From positions 7,582 through 71,581 of the forward strand of contig UPXY01000007.1 of NCBI GenBank assembly GCA_900538305.1: 64,000 nt of DNA. The letters run 5' to 3'. This DNA is from an uncultured Collinsella sp. (lineage in GTDB: Bacteria > Actinomycetota > Coriobacteriia > Coriobacteriales > Coriobacteriaceae). This document shows, piece by piece, positions 35,546-45,044 of the stretch. The notes beneath the pieces are model-generated. The model was given only the letters and a program-made list of their open reading frames with translations. It was not told where the DNA came from and made no database searches. Both the position numbers and the translations under genes were made by a program. The first letter of the stretch is position 1. Each line of letters opens with the position of its first letter.

Positions 35546-36454
35546 ATGGATATCCCGTATCTGCCCGAGGTGCCGACTGGCGAGCTGCGCGAGCGTCTTG
35601 CCTGCGTGCGCTATGTGTTCACCGATCTTGATGGAACCATGATGGGACCGAACTCGACGGTGCTTGCGAACGCGGCGGGGGAGCCGAGTCTCGAATTCGT
35701 GCAGACCCTCATCGAGCTCAAGCAAGCTGGCGTCTCCGTCGTCCCCACCTCCGGTCGCAACCGTGCGATGATGCGCGAAGATACCCGTCTCCTTGGCCTG
35801 AACGCGTTCATTAGCGAGATGGGCGGTATCGTGATGACCGACCTCTCGCACGATACCTGGGAGTATTTCACGGCAGAGATGGAGTACGACCCTTCCTGCG
35901 GCCTCACGCCGCACGAGGTCATCGAGCAGACGGGGCTCTGCGAGGCGTTCATCACGCGCTATCCAGGCATGCTCGAATACCACAACGATATGTCCGCCGG
36001 CTACAAGCATCGCGAGGTTACCATCGGCCTGCGCGGGGAGATTCCAGACGAAGAGGCGATTGCCCTGCTCAACGCATCGGGCATGGCGCTCGATTGGGCG
36101 GATAACGGCTTTCTGAACTACATCTCCGCTCCCACCACGCTCGAGTTGCCCGAGGGTGTGCGCGGCCGTGCATTCAACGTCATGCCGAAGGGACTCAACA
36201 AAGGTCGCGGCATCGAGCGGTTCTGCGAGATCATGGGTATTCCGCGCGAGGAGACGATCGGTATCGGCGACGCCGCCTCGGATTTCCTCATGGCGGACTA
36301 CACGGGCATCTTCATCATGGTGGAGAACGGGCTGAAAGATCCCGGCGCGGAGGAGTTCCTTGTCACGCACGACAACGCCTTCGTCGCGCCCGGGCGGACG
36401 GTCGATGCGTGGGTTGCGGGCATGCGCAGCCTGCTCGAAGCGATCGGGCGGTAG
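35546..36454 (+). CDS. HAD-family (Cof-type) phosphatase
   Basis: This 302-residue HAD hydrolase has motif I FTDLDGTMM (nucleophile Asp), motif II VPTSGRN, a Lys in LNKGRG and motif IV GIGDAASDFLMAD. The C2-type cap between about residues 95 and 200 groups it with sugar-phosphate or phosphoglycolate-type phosphatases; the substrate is not predictable. GGAGGA precedes the ATG. It starts a run of genes with murI and rph, murI following by three bases, which suggests one transcript. Confidence 0.88.
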   Translation: MDIPYLPEVPTGELRERLACVRYVFTDLDGTMMGPNSTVLANAAGEPSLEFVQTLIELKQAGVSVVPTSGRNRAMMREDTRLLGLNAFISEMGGIVMTDLSHDTWEYFTAEMEYDPSCGLTPHEVIEQTGLCEAFITRYPGMLEYHNDMSAGYKHREVTIGLRGEIPDEEAIALLNASGMALDWADNGFLNYISAPTTLELPEGVRGRAFNVMPKGLNKGRGIERFCEIMGIPREETIGIGDAASDFLMADYTGIFIMVENGLKDPGAEEFLVTHDNAFVAPGRTVDAWVAGMRSLLEAIGR

Positions 36455-36457
36455 CGT

Positions 36458-37396
36458 ATGTCGAATACCTCTTCCGTGAAGCTGCTGGGCTCGTTCGCGG
36501 AGCGCGCTGCCGCCCTGCCTGCTGCACACGACGCGCGACCTATCGGCGTTTTCGATTCCGGCTTGGGTGGCCTTACCGTGGCGCGTTCCATCGCGGCCAC
36601 GCTGTCGCACGAATCGATTTACTACGTCGGCGATACGAAGCGCTGCCCCTACGGCGTTCGCACCGAGGACGAGGTGCGTGCCTTCGCGCTCGAAGCGGGT
36701 CGATGGCTCGAGGCGCACGATGTCAAGATCATCGTGATCGCGTGTAACACCGCCACCGCCGCCGCGCTCTCGATCGCGCAGCAGACGCTCGCGGTACCGG
36801 TGATCGGTGTGATCGCGCCGGGTGCCCGTGCGGCGATCAATACCACGCGCACGCGCAAGGTCGGTGTACTCGCCACACCGCTTACCGTGCGCACGGGTGC
36901 CTACGCGCGTGCCATCCACAATCTCGATGCGAGCGTCGAGGTATTCGGCTGCCCGGCACCGAGCTTCGTGGAGATTGTCGAGCGCGAGCTCGCGACGGGA
37001 GCGCATCTGCAGGAGCGCTGGCTCGAAGACGGCGACATCTTCGACACGCCCGAGATTCGCGACGAGGTGGCGCGCACGCTTTCTCCCATCACCATGACAG
37101 ATGTCGACACCGTCGTTTTGGGATGCACGCATTTCCCGCTGCTCGCGCGTCCGATCCGCGAGGCGCTGGGGGAGGGAGTGCGCGTGGTGTCTTCCGCGGA
37201 GGAGACAACGCGCGAGCTCACGGATATCCTGAGCCGCCGTGGGCAGCTTGCCGGCGAGGTCGCGGTACCCGAGCACCGCTTCGCCACGACTTCGGATAAC
37301 ATCGCAGAGTTCGCCGCGGCGGGAAGCTTCATCTTCGGCAGGCCTCTGCGCAGTATCGAGCACGTGGGTATCGACGAGCTGGAAGTGCTGCATTGA
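36458..37396 (+). CDS. murI: Glutamate racemase
   Basis: This 312-residue enzyme makes D-glutamate for peptidoglycan. The catalytic cysteines lie in IACNTATAAAL and LGCTHFPLL, and PIGVFDSGLGGLTV carries the conserved Asp. Glutamate racemases are usually 255-285 residues; the extra part is a 27-residue N-terminal extension before PIGVFDSG. No better internal ATG exists, and the ribosome site is weak, which fits coupling to the preceding HAD gene. Confidence 0.93.
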   Translation: MSNTSSVKLLGSFAERAAALPAAHDARPIGVFDSGLGGLTVARSIAATLSHESIYYVGDTKRCPYGVRTEDEVRAFALEAGRWLEAHDVKIIVIACNTATAAALSIAQQTLAVPVIGVIAPGARAAINTTRTRKVGVLATPLTVRTGAYARAIHNLDASVEVFGCPAPSFVEIVERELATGAHLQERWLEDGDIFDTPEIRDEVARTLSPITMTDVDTVVLGCTHFPLLARPIREALGEGVRVVSSAEETTRELTDILSRRGQLAGEVAVPEHRFATTSDNIAEFAAAGSFIFGRPLRSIEHVGIDELEVLH

Positions 37397-37468
37397 TAAA
37401 ACCGGCCAGGCTGGATGGTGCCGGCTTGGGATGTATCAACATCGCACAGACTCACGATAAGGAGCATC

Positions 37469-38206
37469 ATGGACTATATGGAGATCGACCGCTTGGGTGG
37501 TCGTGCGGCGGACGAGATGCGCCATGTGGCGCTCACGCGCGACGTCATGGGCAACGCGCTCGGGTCGTGCTTGGTGGAGTTCGGTAACACGCGCGTTCTG
37601 TGCGCGGCGACGATCGAGGAAGGCGTTCCGGGCTGGCGCAAGGCGAGCCGTGCAGGCTGGGTTACGGCTGAATACGCGATGCTGCCGGCGGCGACGAACC
37701 GCCGCAGTTCTCGTGAGCGCGCCAACCGCAAGGGACGTTCCATGGAGATCGAGCGGCTTATCGGGCGAAGCCTGCGTACCGTCACGAATCTGCGCGCCCT
37801 CGGTGAGTTCACGGTGACGGTCGACTGCGATGTAGTCCAGGCCGATGGCGGCACGCGCACCGCGAGCGTGACGGGAGCCTGGGTGGCGCTGCACGATGCC
37901 CTCATGGCATGGGTCGACGCGGGCAAGATCGCGCGCCTTCCGCTCACCGGCCAGGTTGCCGCCGTTTCGATGGGCGTGGTCGATGGCTGCGAGCTGCTGG
38001 ATCTCGATTATCGCGAGGATTCGCGGGCAGAAATCGATATGAATCTCGTGGCGACGGATACGGGCGAGATCGTCGAGATTCAGGGTACGGGTGAGCGCAC
38101 ACCGTTCGACCGCGCGCGGCTCTTGCGCCTACTCGATCTGGGCGATGCGGGCATCAAGAAGCTCATCGATCTGCAAAACGAGGTCACGGCGTTTCGCGAC
38201 GAGTAA
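37469..38206 (+). CDS. rph: Ribonuclease PH
   Basis: This 245-residue phosphorolytic 3'-exoribonuclease trims tRNA ends. Conserved features are NTRVLCAATIEEGVPGW, TAEYAMLPAATNRR and DCDVVQADGGTRTA. The ATG at 37469 follows AAGGAG. The neighbouring rdgB-like gene is a common partner of rph across bacteria. Confidence 0.95.
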   Translation: MDYMEIDRLGGRAADEMRHVALTRDVMGNALGSCLVEFGNTRVLCAATIEEGVPGWRKASRAGWVTAEYAMLPAATNRRSSRERANRKGRSMEIERLIGRSLRTVTNLRALGEFTVTVDCDVVQADGGTRTASVTGAWVALHDALMAWVDAGKIARLPLTGQVAAVSMGVVDGCELLDLDYREDSRAEIDMNLVATDTGEIVEIQGTGERTPFDRARLLRLLDLGDAGIKKLIDLQNEVTAFRDE

Positions 38207-38335
38207 TTTCAGGCGGCAGGATGACGCGACCCGGAAACGTCGGCTCTGCTCACCCTGTCCCTTCAAATGAAACGATCAATCCGGCTTGGTTGTACCATCT
38301 TGTTGGATGAAGCCTTGCATTGTGAGGAGCACCAT

Positions 38336-39049
38336 ATGGCACTCGAGAAGATCGATCCGACGACGCTCGACGCGGAGCATACCGTCGTCGTGGCTACCGG
38401 CAACGCGCACAAGCTCGTAGAGATCGAGGAGATCTTAGGGGCGGCGCTGCCGGGAACGAGGTTCGTCGCGATCGGGCAGCTCGGTGATTTCGACGACCCA
38501 GAGGAAACGGGCACGACGTTCGCCCAAAATGCCATCATCAAGGCGGAAGCCGCCGTTGCCGAGACGGGCTTCGCTGCCGTCGCCGACGATTCCGGCCTCA
38601 TGGTCGATGCGCTCGACGGCGAGCCCGGCGTGTATTCGGCGCGCTACGCCGGCGCGCACGGCGACGATGCAGCAAACAACGAGAAGCTGCTCGCCAAGCT
38701 CGAGGGCGTTGAGGACGCGAGGCGCACGGCACGGTTCGCAAGCGCCATCGCCTTTATCGAGCCGAGCGGCCTTGTGACCATGGGCGAGGGCTTCTGCGAG
38801 GGCATGATCGGACACGAGGGCCGCGGCGATTACGGCTTCGGTTACGACCCGCTCTTTCTGCCCCGCGATACGCCGGGCAAGACGATGGCAGAGCTCGAAC
38901 CTCAGGAGAAGAACGCGATCAGCCATCGGTTCCATGCGCTGCAGGATTTGTGTGAAAAGCTCGGGGCGGGTATGACGGCGGGCGAGGACGCCGCGCCGGA
39001 TAAGGGAGCCGCGTCCGACACCTCCGGTGCGGAAGGAACCGCACTATGA
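38336..39049 (+). CDS. XTP/dITP diphosphatase (RdgB/HAM1 family)
   Basis: This 237-residue enzyme cleans non-canonical purine nucleoside triphosphates. TGNAHKLVEIEEIL, DDSGLMVDALDGEPGVYSARYAG and NAISHRFHAL are family signatures. The ATG at 38336 follows GAGGAGC. A tail of about 30 residues rich in Ala/Gly/Asp (GEDAAPDKGAASDTSGAEG) extends beyond the normal C-terminus and overlaps the start of dtd by four bases. Confidence 0.94.
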   Translation: MALEKIDPTTLDAEHTVVVATGNAHKLVEIEEILGAALPGTRFVAIGQLGDFDDPEETGTTFAQNAIIKAEAAVAETGFAAVADDSGLMVDALDGEPGVYSARYAGAHGDDAANNEKLLAKLEGVEDARRTARFASAIAFIEPSGLVTMGEGFCEGMIGHEGRGDYGFGYDPLFLPRDTPGKTMAELEPQEKNAISHRFHALQDLCEKLGAGMTAGEDAAPDKGAASDTSGAEGTAL

Positions 39050-39492
39050 GAGCGGTCATTCAGCGCGTGCAGCGTGCGAGCGTGACGATCGACGGCGTTG
39101 AGACCGCGCGCATCGGTGCGGGCTACCTCATCCTGCTCGGTGTGGGGGCTGCGGATACCCAAGCGGAGGCCGAGCACCTCTGGAACAAGATCTTCGGTCT
39201 GCGCATCATGGAGGACGAGAGCGGCAAGACGAATCGCTCGATCGACGACGTGGGCGGGGACGTGCTTGTGGTCTCTCAATTCACGCTTTATGCAGACTGC
39301 CGCCGTGGTCGCCGTCCCTCGTTTACGGCGGCGGGCGATCCCGCGCACGCGAACGCCCTGTACGAGTACTTCGTCTCCCTCGCGCGTCGGGATGTGCCCC
39401 GTGTGGTGACGGGCACGTTCGCTGCGGATATGAAGGTCGAGTTGGTGAACGACGGGCCCTTTACCATCGTGCTCGATACCGACGAGCTCTAG
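39046..39492 (+). CDS. dtd: D-aminoacyl-tRNA deacylase
   Basis: This 148-residue enzyme removes D-amino acids from tRNA. MRAVIQRVQRASVTIDG is the classic N-terminus and VVSQFTLYADCRRGRRPSF contains the active-site SQFTLYAD. The C-terminal catalytic segment reads NDGPFTIVLDT, a minor variant of NxGPVT. Translation is coupled to the preceding gene through ATGA. Confidence 0.95.
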   Translation: MRAVIQRVQRASVTIDGVETARIGAGYLILLGVGAADTQAEAEHLWNKIFGLRIMEDESGKTNRSIDDVGGDVLVVSQFTLYADCRRGRRPSFTAAGDPAHANALYEYFVSLARRDVPRVVTGTFAADMKVELVNDGPFTIVLDTDEL

Positions 39493-39521
39493 TGCGTGTA
39501 GACAGTATCTCCCAGTTGCGG

Positions 39522-39576
39522 ACAGGTGCGCTTTGGAATGCCGAAACCGGTTCGCGACGTCCCAAAGCGCACCTGT
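39522..39576. repeat. 15-bp perfect inverted repeat after dtd
   Basis: ACAGGTGCGCTTTGG (39522-39536) pairs perfectly with CCAAAGCGCACCTGT (39562-39576), and the outer bases pair in part. The left flank CTCCCAGTTGCGGACAGG resembles the CTCCCAAATGGCAGACA repeats. It may act as a terminator without a U-run or be a palindromic repeat element. Confidence 0.7.
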
Positions 39577-39625
39577 TTCCAATCGGGTCGCAGGGATGGT
39601 GTTCGCATTTTGCTTCCAAGGCTGC

Positions 39626-39631
39626 TATACT
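39626..39631 (+). promoter_or_regulatory. Probable -10 of the veg-ispE operon
   Basis: TATACT lies about 64 bp upstream of veg; the -35 is not clear. The leader contains GGGGGGTAC and GTACTCCC, which can pair. Confidence 0.45.
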
Positions 39632-39694
39632 CGCTTCGTTTGACTATCTTGGGGGGTACGCTCACTGTTTGTACTCCCGTGGGAGGCACGATTC

Positions 39695-39991
39695 ATGGCA
39701 GAGGCTGAAGTTAATAAGGTCGAAGAGATCCAGGAGCTGCTGGGCGGCATGGTCGACCAGCGCGTGAAGGTCAAGGCGAACATGGGGCGCACGCGCGTCA
39801 TCGAGCGCATGGGTGTCATCAAATCCGTGCACCCCGCGGTGTTCGTCGTCGAGGTGACCGAGCGCCGTGGCCGCACCTCGCGTCAAAGCTACCAGTACGT
39901 CGACGTGCTCACGGGCACGGTCGAGCTTTTTGATCCCGAGACGGGCGAGCATATCTTCACGCCTGCCGTCGACCAAGCCGATGAGAACTAG
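39695..39991 (+). CDS. veg: Veg family protein
   Basis: This 98-residue small basic protein reads VDQRVKVKANMGRTRVIERM and FVVEVTERRGRTSRQSYQYVD, matching the Veg family known from Bacillus, where Veg influences biofilm gene expression. As in Bacilli it lies next to ispE. Its frame overlaps the ispE start by 11 bases. GGGAGG precedes the ATG. The molecular role is not settled. Confidence 0.88.
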   Translation: MAEAEVNKVEEIQELLGGMVDQRVKVKANMGRTRVIERMGVIKSVHPAVFVVEVTERRGRTSRQSYQYVDVLTGTVELFDPETGEHIFTPAVDQADEN

Positions 39992-40883
39992 CTCCGACGC
40001 TCCCATCGTCGTTTCCGCTCCATCGAAAATCAATCTCTACCTCGGCATCCATACCGAAAAGGATGAACGCGGCTACCATCGTGTCGACTCCGTGATGGCG
40101 GCGCTCGATTTGGCCGACACGCTGCGCATCGAACCGGCGAACGAGCTCGTGGTGCTTACCGAGCCTGCCGTGGACGTTCCTATGGAGCAGAATACGGCGT
40201 ACCGTGCGGCTGTCGAGCTTGCGTGTGCATTCGGCCTCGAGCCACGCGTGCGCATCGCGATCGAAAAGCGCATCCCGCTGCAGGCGGGGCTCGGCGGTCC
40301 TTCTGCAGATGCCGCGGCGACGCTCGTGGGTTTGTGCAAGCTGTGGGGAATCGACGTGCAAGACGAGCGGGTGGATAGAATCGCGCGCAGCATCGGCGCC
40401 GACGTCCCCTTCTTCCTGCACGGCCCGCTCGCATATCTCGATGGTGCAGGCGACTGCTTGCGGGAGCGCTTCGAACCGTTCGCAGGCATGCCCGTCGTGC
40501 TCGTGAAGCCGCAGGACGCCGGCGTGAGCGCCGGGGCCGCCTATGCGCGCTTCGATGAAGAGCCCCATCCGTTGCCGCCGCTGGATTCCATGATCGAGGC
40601 GCTGCGAAACCATGATGATGGCGCTGTTTGCGCGAGTCTTGCGAACAATCTCGCTCCTGCGTCGTGCGCGCTCGAGCCTCAGATCGATGGCGTGCTGGCG
40701 TGGTTGCGCGAACAGCAGGGCGTTCGTGCTGCGCTGATGTCGGGCTCAGGGGCATGCTCGTTCGCAATCTGCGATTCGCTCGAGTGCGCTCGCGCGATCG
40801 CTGCGGCTGCTCAGTCCCGGCATGGATGGTGGGCATATGCGGCAACCATGGAAAAGTCGGGAGCAACGGTAATCGAGAGCTAG
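39981..40883 (+). CDS. ispE: 4-diphosphocytidyl-2-C-methyl-D-erythritol kinase
   Basis: This 300-residue GHMP kinase of the non-mevalonate isoprenoid pathway has SAPSKINLYLGI at the N-terminus and the ATP loop PLQAGLGGPSADAAATL near residue 95. The late MSGSGACSFAI is the third GHMP motif. The ATG at 39981, overlapping veg, places the first motif at the usual distance. Its presence shows the cell uses the MEP route. Confidence 0.95.
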   Translation: MRTSSDAPIVVSAPSKINLYLGIHTEKDERGYHRVDSVMAALDLADTLRIEPANELVVLTEPAVDVPMEQNTAYRAAVELACAFGLEPRVRIAIEKRIPLQAGLGGPSADAAATLVGLCKLWGIDVQDERVDRIARSIGADVPFFLHGPLAYLDGAGDCLRERFEPFAGMPVVLVKPQDAGVSAGAAYARFDEEPHPLPPLDSMIEALRNHDDGAVCASLANNLAPASCALEPQIDGVLAWLREQQGVRAALMSGSGACSFAICDSLECARAIAAAAQSRHGWWAYAATMEKSGATVIES

Positions 40884-40921
40884 CATTGTTCGAAACGTTC
40901 TGCTAGTATAGCTATCTGCTT

Positions 40922-40998
40922 CGGGTTGTGGCTCAGTTTGGTAGAGCACCGCGTTCGGGACGCGGGGGTCGCTGGTTCAAATCCAGTCAACCCGACCA
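40922..40998 (+). tRNA. tRNA-Pro (anticodon CGG)
   Basis: The 77-nt cloverleaf has acceptor CGGGTTG/CAACCCG, anticodon stem CCGCG/CGCGG around loop TTCGGGA (CGG), T-arm CTGGTTCAAATCCAG and encoded CCA at 40996-40998. A TAGTAT box at 40904-40909 may be its -10. Confidence 0.96.
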
Positions 40999-41009
40999 TT
41001 GCAAAGACG

Positions 41010-41043
41010 CAGGCCAGAGTGGTTTTCCGCTCTGGCCTGTTTT
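41010..41043 (+). terminator. Terminator after tRNA-Pro
   Basis: A perfect 10-bp stem CAGGCCAGAG/CTCTGGCCTG (41010-41019, 41030-41039) is followed by T4. Confidence 0.92.
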
Positions 41044-41299
41044 GCTATCAAAAGCCCTTGCGTTAGGCAAAAGGGGTGAATTTGGGGTGAAAGTTTTTCT
41101 ACGGAGTGAACGTTACTTTCCTGCATACTGCGGTCTTCATCCCCTCCCACAGTCTACGGGCTATATCTTTACGTGCTTATTGGCTATAGGAAGCATTGAA
41201 AACCGCTTACTAATCAGAGCGTGAGTTTTAGGATGTTTGTCCGCTCGGTATAGTATTCTGGGCTACAGAATGCAATCTGAAGGGAGGGGAAGTACAACA

Positions 41300-42364
41300 A
41301 TGGGGTCGGTAACCAAGCATCGTTTCCACGAGTTTTTTGCCGGATCTGGTCTGGTTAGCTGCGGATTATCTGATTCGTTTCGTTCGGTGTGGGCGAACGA
41401 TGTAAGTGAGAGAAAGGCTAGGGTCTATCGAGCCAATTTTGACCCGCAAGTGCTCCACGTTGGGGACATAGCTGATGTCGATGGTTCGATGCTGCCCACC
41501 GCTTCCCTCTCTTGGGCTTCCTTCCCCTGTCAAGATCTTTCACTTGCAGGTAACATCGAGGGAATTTACTCTGAGCGTTCGGGTCTTGTTTGGCAATGGC
41601 TTCGCGTGCTCGATGAGCAGGCCGATGCTGCGCCTCGCGTGATTTGCTTGGAAAACGTGTCCGGGTTAGTGAGCGCCCACAATGGCGAAGATTATCGCCA
41701 TCTGCATCAGGCGCTTGTCAATCGCGGTTACGCGGTTGGGGCTGTTCTTGTCAATGCTTCCCATTTTGTTCCTCAGTCGCGACCCCGCGTGTTTGTAATC
41801 GGGACAAAGGGGCCTATTCCGCGCGGTCTTTCAAGCGACGGCCCCAATTGGGCTCATACGCCTACACTTCAAAAGCTTGCTTCGGCGATTGACGGCTTTG
41901 TTTGGTGGAACTTGCCCGAGCCCGAGCGTCGTGCCCAGAATATCGACGATGTTGTTGAGCGGCAGGTTCCTTTTGATAAAGATGAAGTCGCAGCGCTCAT
42001 TCCCGAGAATCATATGCGTAAGTTTATAAACTCGGGAAGGAAATATGCAACCGGCTACAGGCGTACGCGTAACGGTAGGCAGGTTTTAGAAATACGTTGT
42101 GATGGCGTCGCAGGCTGTTTGAGAACCCCGGCAGGTGGGTCTTCGCGTCAGTACCTGGTTCATCGAGACAAAAAGGGCGTGCATGTCCGGCTGCTTACCA
42201 CCAGAGAAGTGGCACGGCTCATGGGTGCGCCCGATAATTTTGAGTTGCCGGGGACGTATAACGACGGCTATTTTGCCATGGGGGATGCCGTTGCCGTTCC
42301 TGTTGCAAAGTTCCTGTCCGACCATCTGTTGACGCAACTGGTGGAGGCTGCCTATGCTGTATAA
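41300..42364 (+). CDS. DNA (cytosine-5)-methyltransferase
   Basis: This 354-residue type II modification enzyme has motif I FAGSGLVSCGL (SAM binding), motif IV SFPCQDLS with catalytic Cys77, motif VI CLENVSGL, motif VIII QSRPRVFVIG and a late motif near GDAVAVPVAKF. The target-recognition region lies around 200-285. The ATG at 41300 follows GGGAGGGG; a TTG/ATG start upstream is possible. Its end overlaps the next gene by 11 bases, a typical restriction-modification arrangement. Confidence 0.92.
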   Translation: MGSVTKHRFHEFFAGSGLVSCGLSDSFRSVWANDVSERKARVYRANFDPQVLHVGDIADVDGSMLPTASLSWASFPCQDLSLAGNIEGIYSERSGLVWQWLRVLDEQADAAPRVICLENVSGLVSAHNGEDYRHLHQALVNRGYAVGAVLVNASHFVPQSRPRVFVIGTKGPIPRGLSSDGPNWAHTPTLQKLASAIDGFVWWNLPEPERRAQNIDDVVERQVPFDKDEVAALIPENHMRKFINSGRKYATGYRRTRNGRQVLEIRCDGVAGCLRTPAGGSSRQYLVHRDKKGVHVRLLTTREVARLMGAPDNFELPGTYNDGYFAMGDAVAVPVAKFLSDHLLTQLVEAAYAV

Positions 42365-43271
42365 AGATGAGCTCGATGATTTTCGCTATGCGCAACAGGT
42401 AAAGGGGAAAGGCGCGCTGTCGCTCGTTGTTCAGCTCACCAGAGCCTTTTCGAAGGATTCCCTTCCTATTGATCCGGCAGATTATGTGACAGGGAAACAG
42501 GGGCAGGTCGCAGGCCTAGGCGAGGCAAACCTTAGGAAAATCCTTGCCGACCACGGCATTACGCGGCAGCTTGCGAAAGAGGCAGGCCGTACAAATCGAG
42601 GCAACATGGGCCTCATGCATGCATACGCTGAGTTCATTAATAGCCTGCCTGAGCCTGTCGATTTCAACGAAATAGAAAACTACTGGATCGTGTGCGTCAA
42701 CGAGTACTTTGCCGGGCAGCCGTTCAAGCTCGCCAAGGATTCTTCGCGCAGCGTAACCGATGCGGTGAACGGCCTGCTTGAACAAGCGGCGAAGCGGCAA
42801 AAGGAGAATCCCGGCATGAAGTATGCTGGAACGGTTCTGCAGCATCTTGTTGCCGCAAAGCTCGAGCTTCTTATGCCTACCATTGAGATCCACGGTGCGT
42901 CAGATGCTGATGATCAGACCGGTCGAGCGGGTGATTTCATCATCGACGATACGGCGATTCATTGCACGACGGCACCGGCAAACCTGTTGATTGAGAAGTG
43001 CCGCAGCAACATTGAGCACGGGCTTAATCCGGTCATTATCACCATTTCCGATCGTGTTACGACGGCCCGCAATCTTCTTGAAGACGCAGGCATCGGTGGC
43101 AGGGTTGAGGTGTGGGATTTGCAGCAGTTCTTATCGACCAATGTGTACGAGCATGGTTTTTTCAACTCAAATACAAGGAAGAACGTGCTGAGTGAGCTTA
43201 TCGATAACTACAACGGCATTATTGACGAGTTTGAGACTGATCCAAGCCTGCATATTGAGTACGACAAATAG
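42354..43271 (+). CDS. Probable type II restriction endonuclease partner of the C5 methyltransferase
   Basis: This 305-residue protein overlaps the methyltransferase gene. The segment AGDFIIDDTAIHCTTAPANL near residue 190 has the GDF...(I/H)xT layout of a PD-(D/E)xK-like nuclease core, though the canonical ExK is not clear. From memory it resembles an uncharacterised family (possibly DUF4928) often found beside C5 methyltransferases. Helical N-terminal half, no signal peptide. Restriction activity is inferred mostly from context. Confidence 0.65.
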   Translation: MLYKDELDDFRYAQQVKGKGALSLVVQLTRAFSKDSLPIDPADYVTGKQGQVAGLGEANLRKILADHGITRQLAKEAGRTNRGNMGLMHAYAEFINSLPEPVDFNEIENYWIVCVNEYFAGQPFKLAKDSSRSVTDAVNGLLEQAAKRQKENPGMKYAGTVLQHLVAAKLELLMPTIEIHGASDADDQTGRAGDFIIDDTAIHCTTAPANLLIEKCRSNIEHGLNPVIITISDRVTTARNLLEDAGIGGRVEVWDLQQFLSTNVYEHGFFNSNTRKNVLSELIDNYNGIIDEFETDPSLHIEYDK

Positions 43272-43315
43272 CGTGGGTTGTTCCAAGGCGATGAGCGATA
43301 GGGAGCGTTTCCTCT

Positions 43316-43906
43316 ATGAGTGATCCAGCAAGTTTTCTTTCCGCTTTTGGAGGCCTGATTGGAGGAATTGGCTCGATTGCTGCTGTCTGGGCGGCTCTTT
43401 ATGTGAGCCATAAAGCTGGGCTTCCACAGGTTGTCTCCTATCTTGACTTCGACGAAGACCATAACTGCATGTATCTGGTAGTCGAAAATTGCGGGACGGG
43501 GGTTGCTTATAACGTTCATTTCCTTGACTTTGATGATTCGATAATTCAAGAGAGTCTACGCGATGCCGCCCGGACATCGTTTATTCATTGCGGCATTCCG
43601 ATTCTTGCGCCAGGTAAAGTTCGGAGAACGTTAGTCGCTGCCGGCCGTATTCAAGATGAGATGGAGGACTACTCGGCAAAGGTGACAATAGCCCATACTG
43701 AGAAGTCGATGTATTTCCGCAGAAATAGGGAAGTCAAGGAAGATACTGTGCTCGAATATCGTTCCTACACTGGGACTGTCTATACGCATAGTGATACCCA
43801 CGAAATAAAAATGACGATGGATAAGCTTGAGAGACAGATGCGCATCGTTAATAAGAACCTCAGTGCCATATCAAGGGGCATCGGCAGTATAAATAAAGAT
43901 GAATAG
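43316..43906 (+). CDS. Unknown protein with one N-terminal membrane helix
   Basis: The family of this 196-residue protein is not recognised. Residues 5-28 (FLSAFGGLIGGIGSIAAVWA) form a Gly-rich transmembrane helix. A beta-rich domain follows, with VVENCGTGVAYNVHFLDFDD reminiscent of small domains that accompany phage or defence genes. The last 45 residues (MDKLERQMRIVNKNLSAI) are likely coiled coil. GATAGGGAGCG precedes the ATG. Placed 44 bp after the nuclease gene, it may be part of the same island transcript. Confidence 0.7.
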   Translation: MSDPASFLSAFGGLIGGIGSIAAVWAALYVSHKAGLPQVVSYLDFDEDHNCMYLVVENCGTGVAYNVHFLDFDDSIIQESLRDAARTSFIHCGIPILAPGKVRRTLVAAGRIQDEMEDYSAKVTIAHTEKSMYFRRNREVKEDTVLEYRSYTGTVYTHSDTHEIKMTMDKLERQMRIVNKNLSAISRGIGSINKDE

Positions 43907-44044
43907 ATGGCATTTTTGGGGAGGCAAGATATGGATTCCGTGCAACGGAATCGCTTTCGGCAGCTCGAGGTGGTATGCCTCCCCAACCAATTTAACGCTA
44001 CGTCTCCAGAAGCCACGCCGCGAGCAAAGGCCCGACGGTTCCGA

Positions 44045-44974
44045 TTACCGTTCCTGCTCCTGATCACGATATGTCTCACGGACTAATTGCATCGCCGCAC
44101 TGATGCCTCGGAGCGTGAACCTCGTTACGCGTCCTGTCGTGCGGTTCCGAGCGAAGCCGAGGCGCGAGCCGTTAATCTTCCGTTCCTGGCCAAGCGACTT
44201 CGAATGATAGCGATACTGCAAGCTTCCGTTCTTGGCTCTCGCGAGGGTTATCCCGTCTTTGGAGAGCAGACGCGAGAGCTCGGCTAGACGCTCTCGGTCG
44301 TTCCGAAGCGGAAGCTTGCCAACTTCATCGATGCGCCTTGCGGCGAGGGCGCGGATTCGGGCGTTCTCCGATCGGCCTCCCTGTCCCTTTCGCGCCATGT
44401 CACGCTCTGCAGCGCCGGGTTGCCTGCCATGCATTCGGGAGTTCGACTTCCCACGCTCAAGCTGCCGAAGCCCATATCTCCTGTCAAGCTCGCGGATGGT
44501 CTTCGCGCGGGCTGCGGCCGCCCTGCGGGCGGGACCCTCGTCTAGCCTGCGACTGGTTTCCAGGTTTGAGCGATTGATCCCCAGATGGACTGCGAGGCGT
44601 TGGGAGTTATCCGCCTTGCACCGCTCAAGGTGGAGCACCATCACCACTTCCTGATGGGGATATCGCTCCATAACGTATTCGCGGGAGTAGTCCATACAAA
44701 GCTCCGGAGTCATCTTGTCTCCGTTGATACTGATCTCATCCGGATTGAAGGCAATGATCTGATGCTGCATAAAGGTGCATCTCGCCCCGGCGTTCCCAGG
44801 GGCGTTGTGCCCCATCGATTTGCGAGTCTCGTCCATCTCCTCGAACCAGCGTCCCTCATCAATGATGTTGAGCGCGTCGTGCGCGAGCGATTTGTCCTTG
44901 CTCCAATTGAGATAGCCCTTGAGTCGGGAGAGATGCTTCCAGCTCGTCACGCTCGTCTGCTTAATGACCGCCAT
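44045..44974 (-). CDS. Relaxase/mobilization-like protein
   Basis: This 309-residue basic protein has the look of a MOB-family relaxase. It has an early Tyr in LSRLKGYLNW as candidate nucleophile, then MQHQIIAFNPDEIS and VMVLHLERCKAD...LAVHLGINRSN, the last resembling the metal-binding HxH region but with one His kept. A long Arg-rich helical tail follows. The ATG at 44974 comes after GGGAGG; a longer frame to 45160 lacks a good start. It is the clearest sign of mobile DNA here; whether it still nicks is doubtful. Confidence 0.65.
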   Translation of the reverse strand: MAVIKQTSVTSWKHLSRLKGYLNWSKDKSLAHDALNIIDEGRWFEEMDETRKSMGHNAPGNAGARCTFMQHQIIAFNPDEISINGDKMTPELCMDYSREYVMERYPHQEVVMVLHLERCKADNSQRLAVHLGINRSNLETSRRLDEGPARRAAAARAKTIRELDRRYGLRQLERGKSNSRMHGRQPGAAERDMARKGQGGRSENARIRALAARRIDEVGKLPLRNDRERLAELSRLLSKDGITLARAKNGSLQYRYHSKSLGQERKINGSRLGFARNRTTGRVTRFTLRGISAAMQLVRETYRDQEQER

Positions 44975-45044
44975 GCGATTCGCCTCCCTAATCGAGCGCA
45001 AGCCCGTCCCAGCTATTCGAGTCGTTTCCTGCGCCATCTTCCGG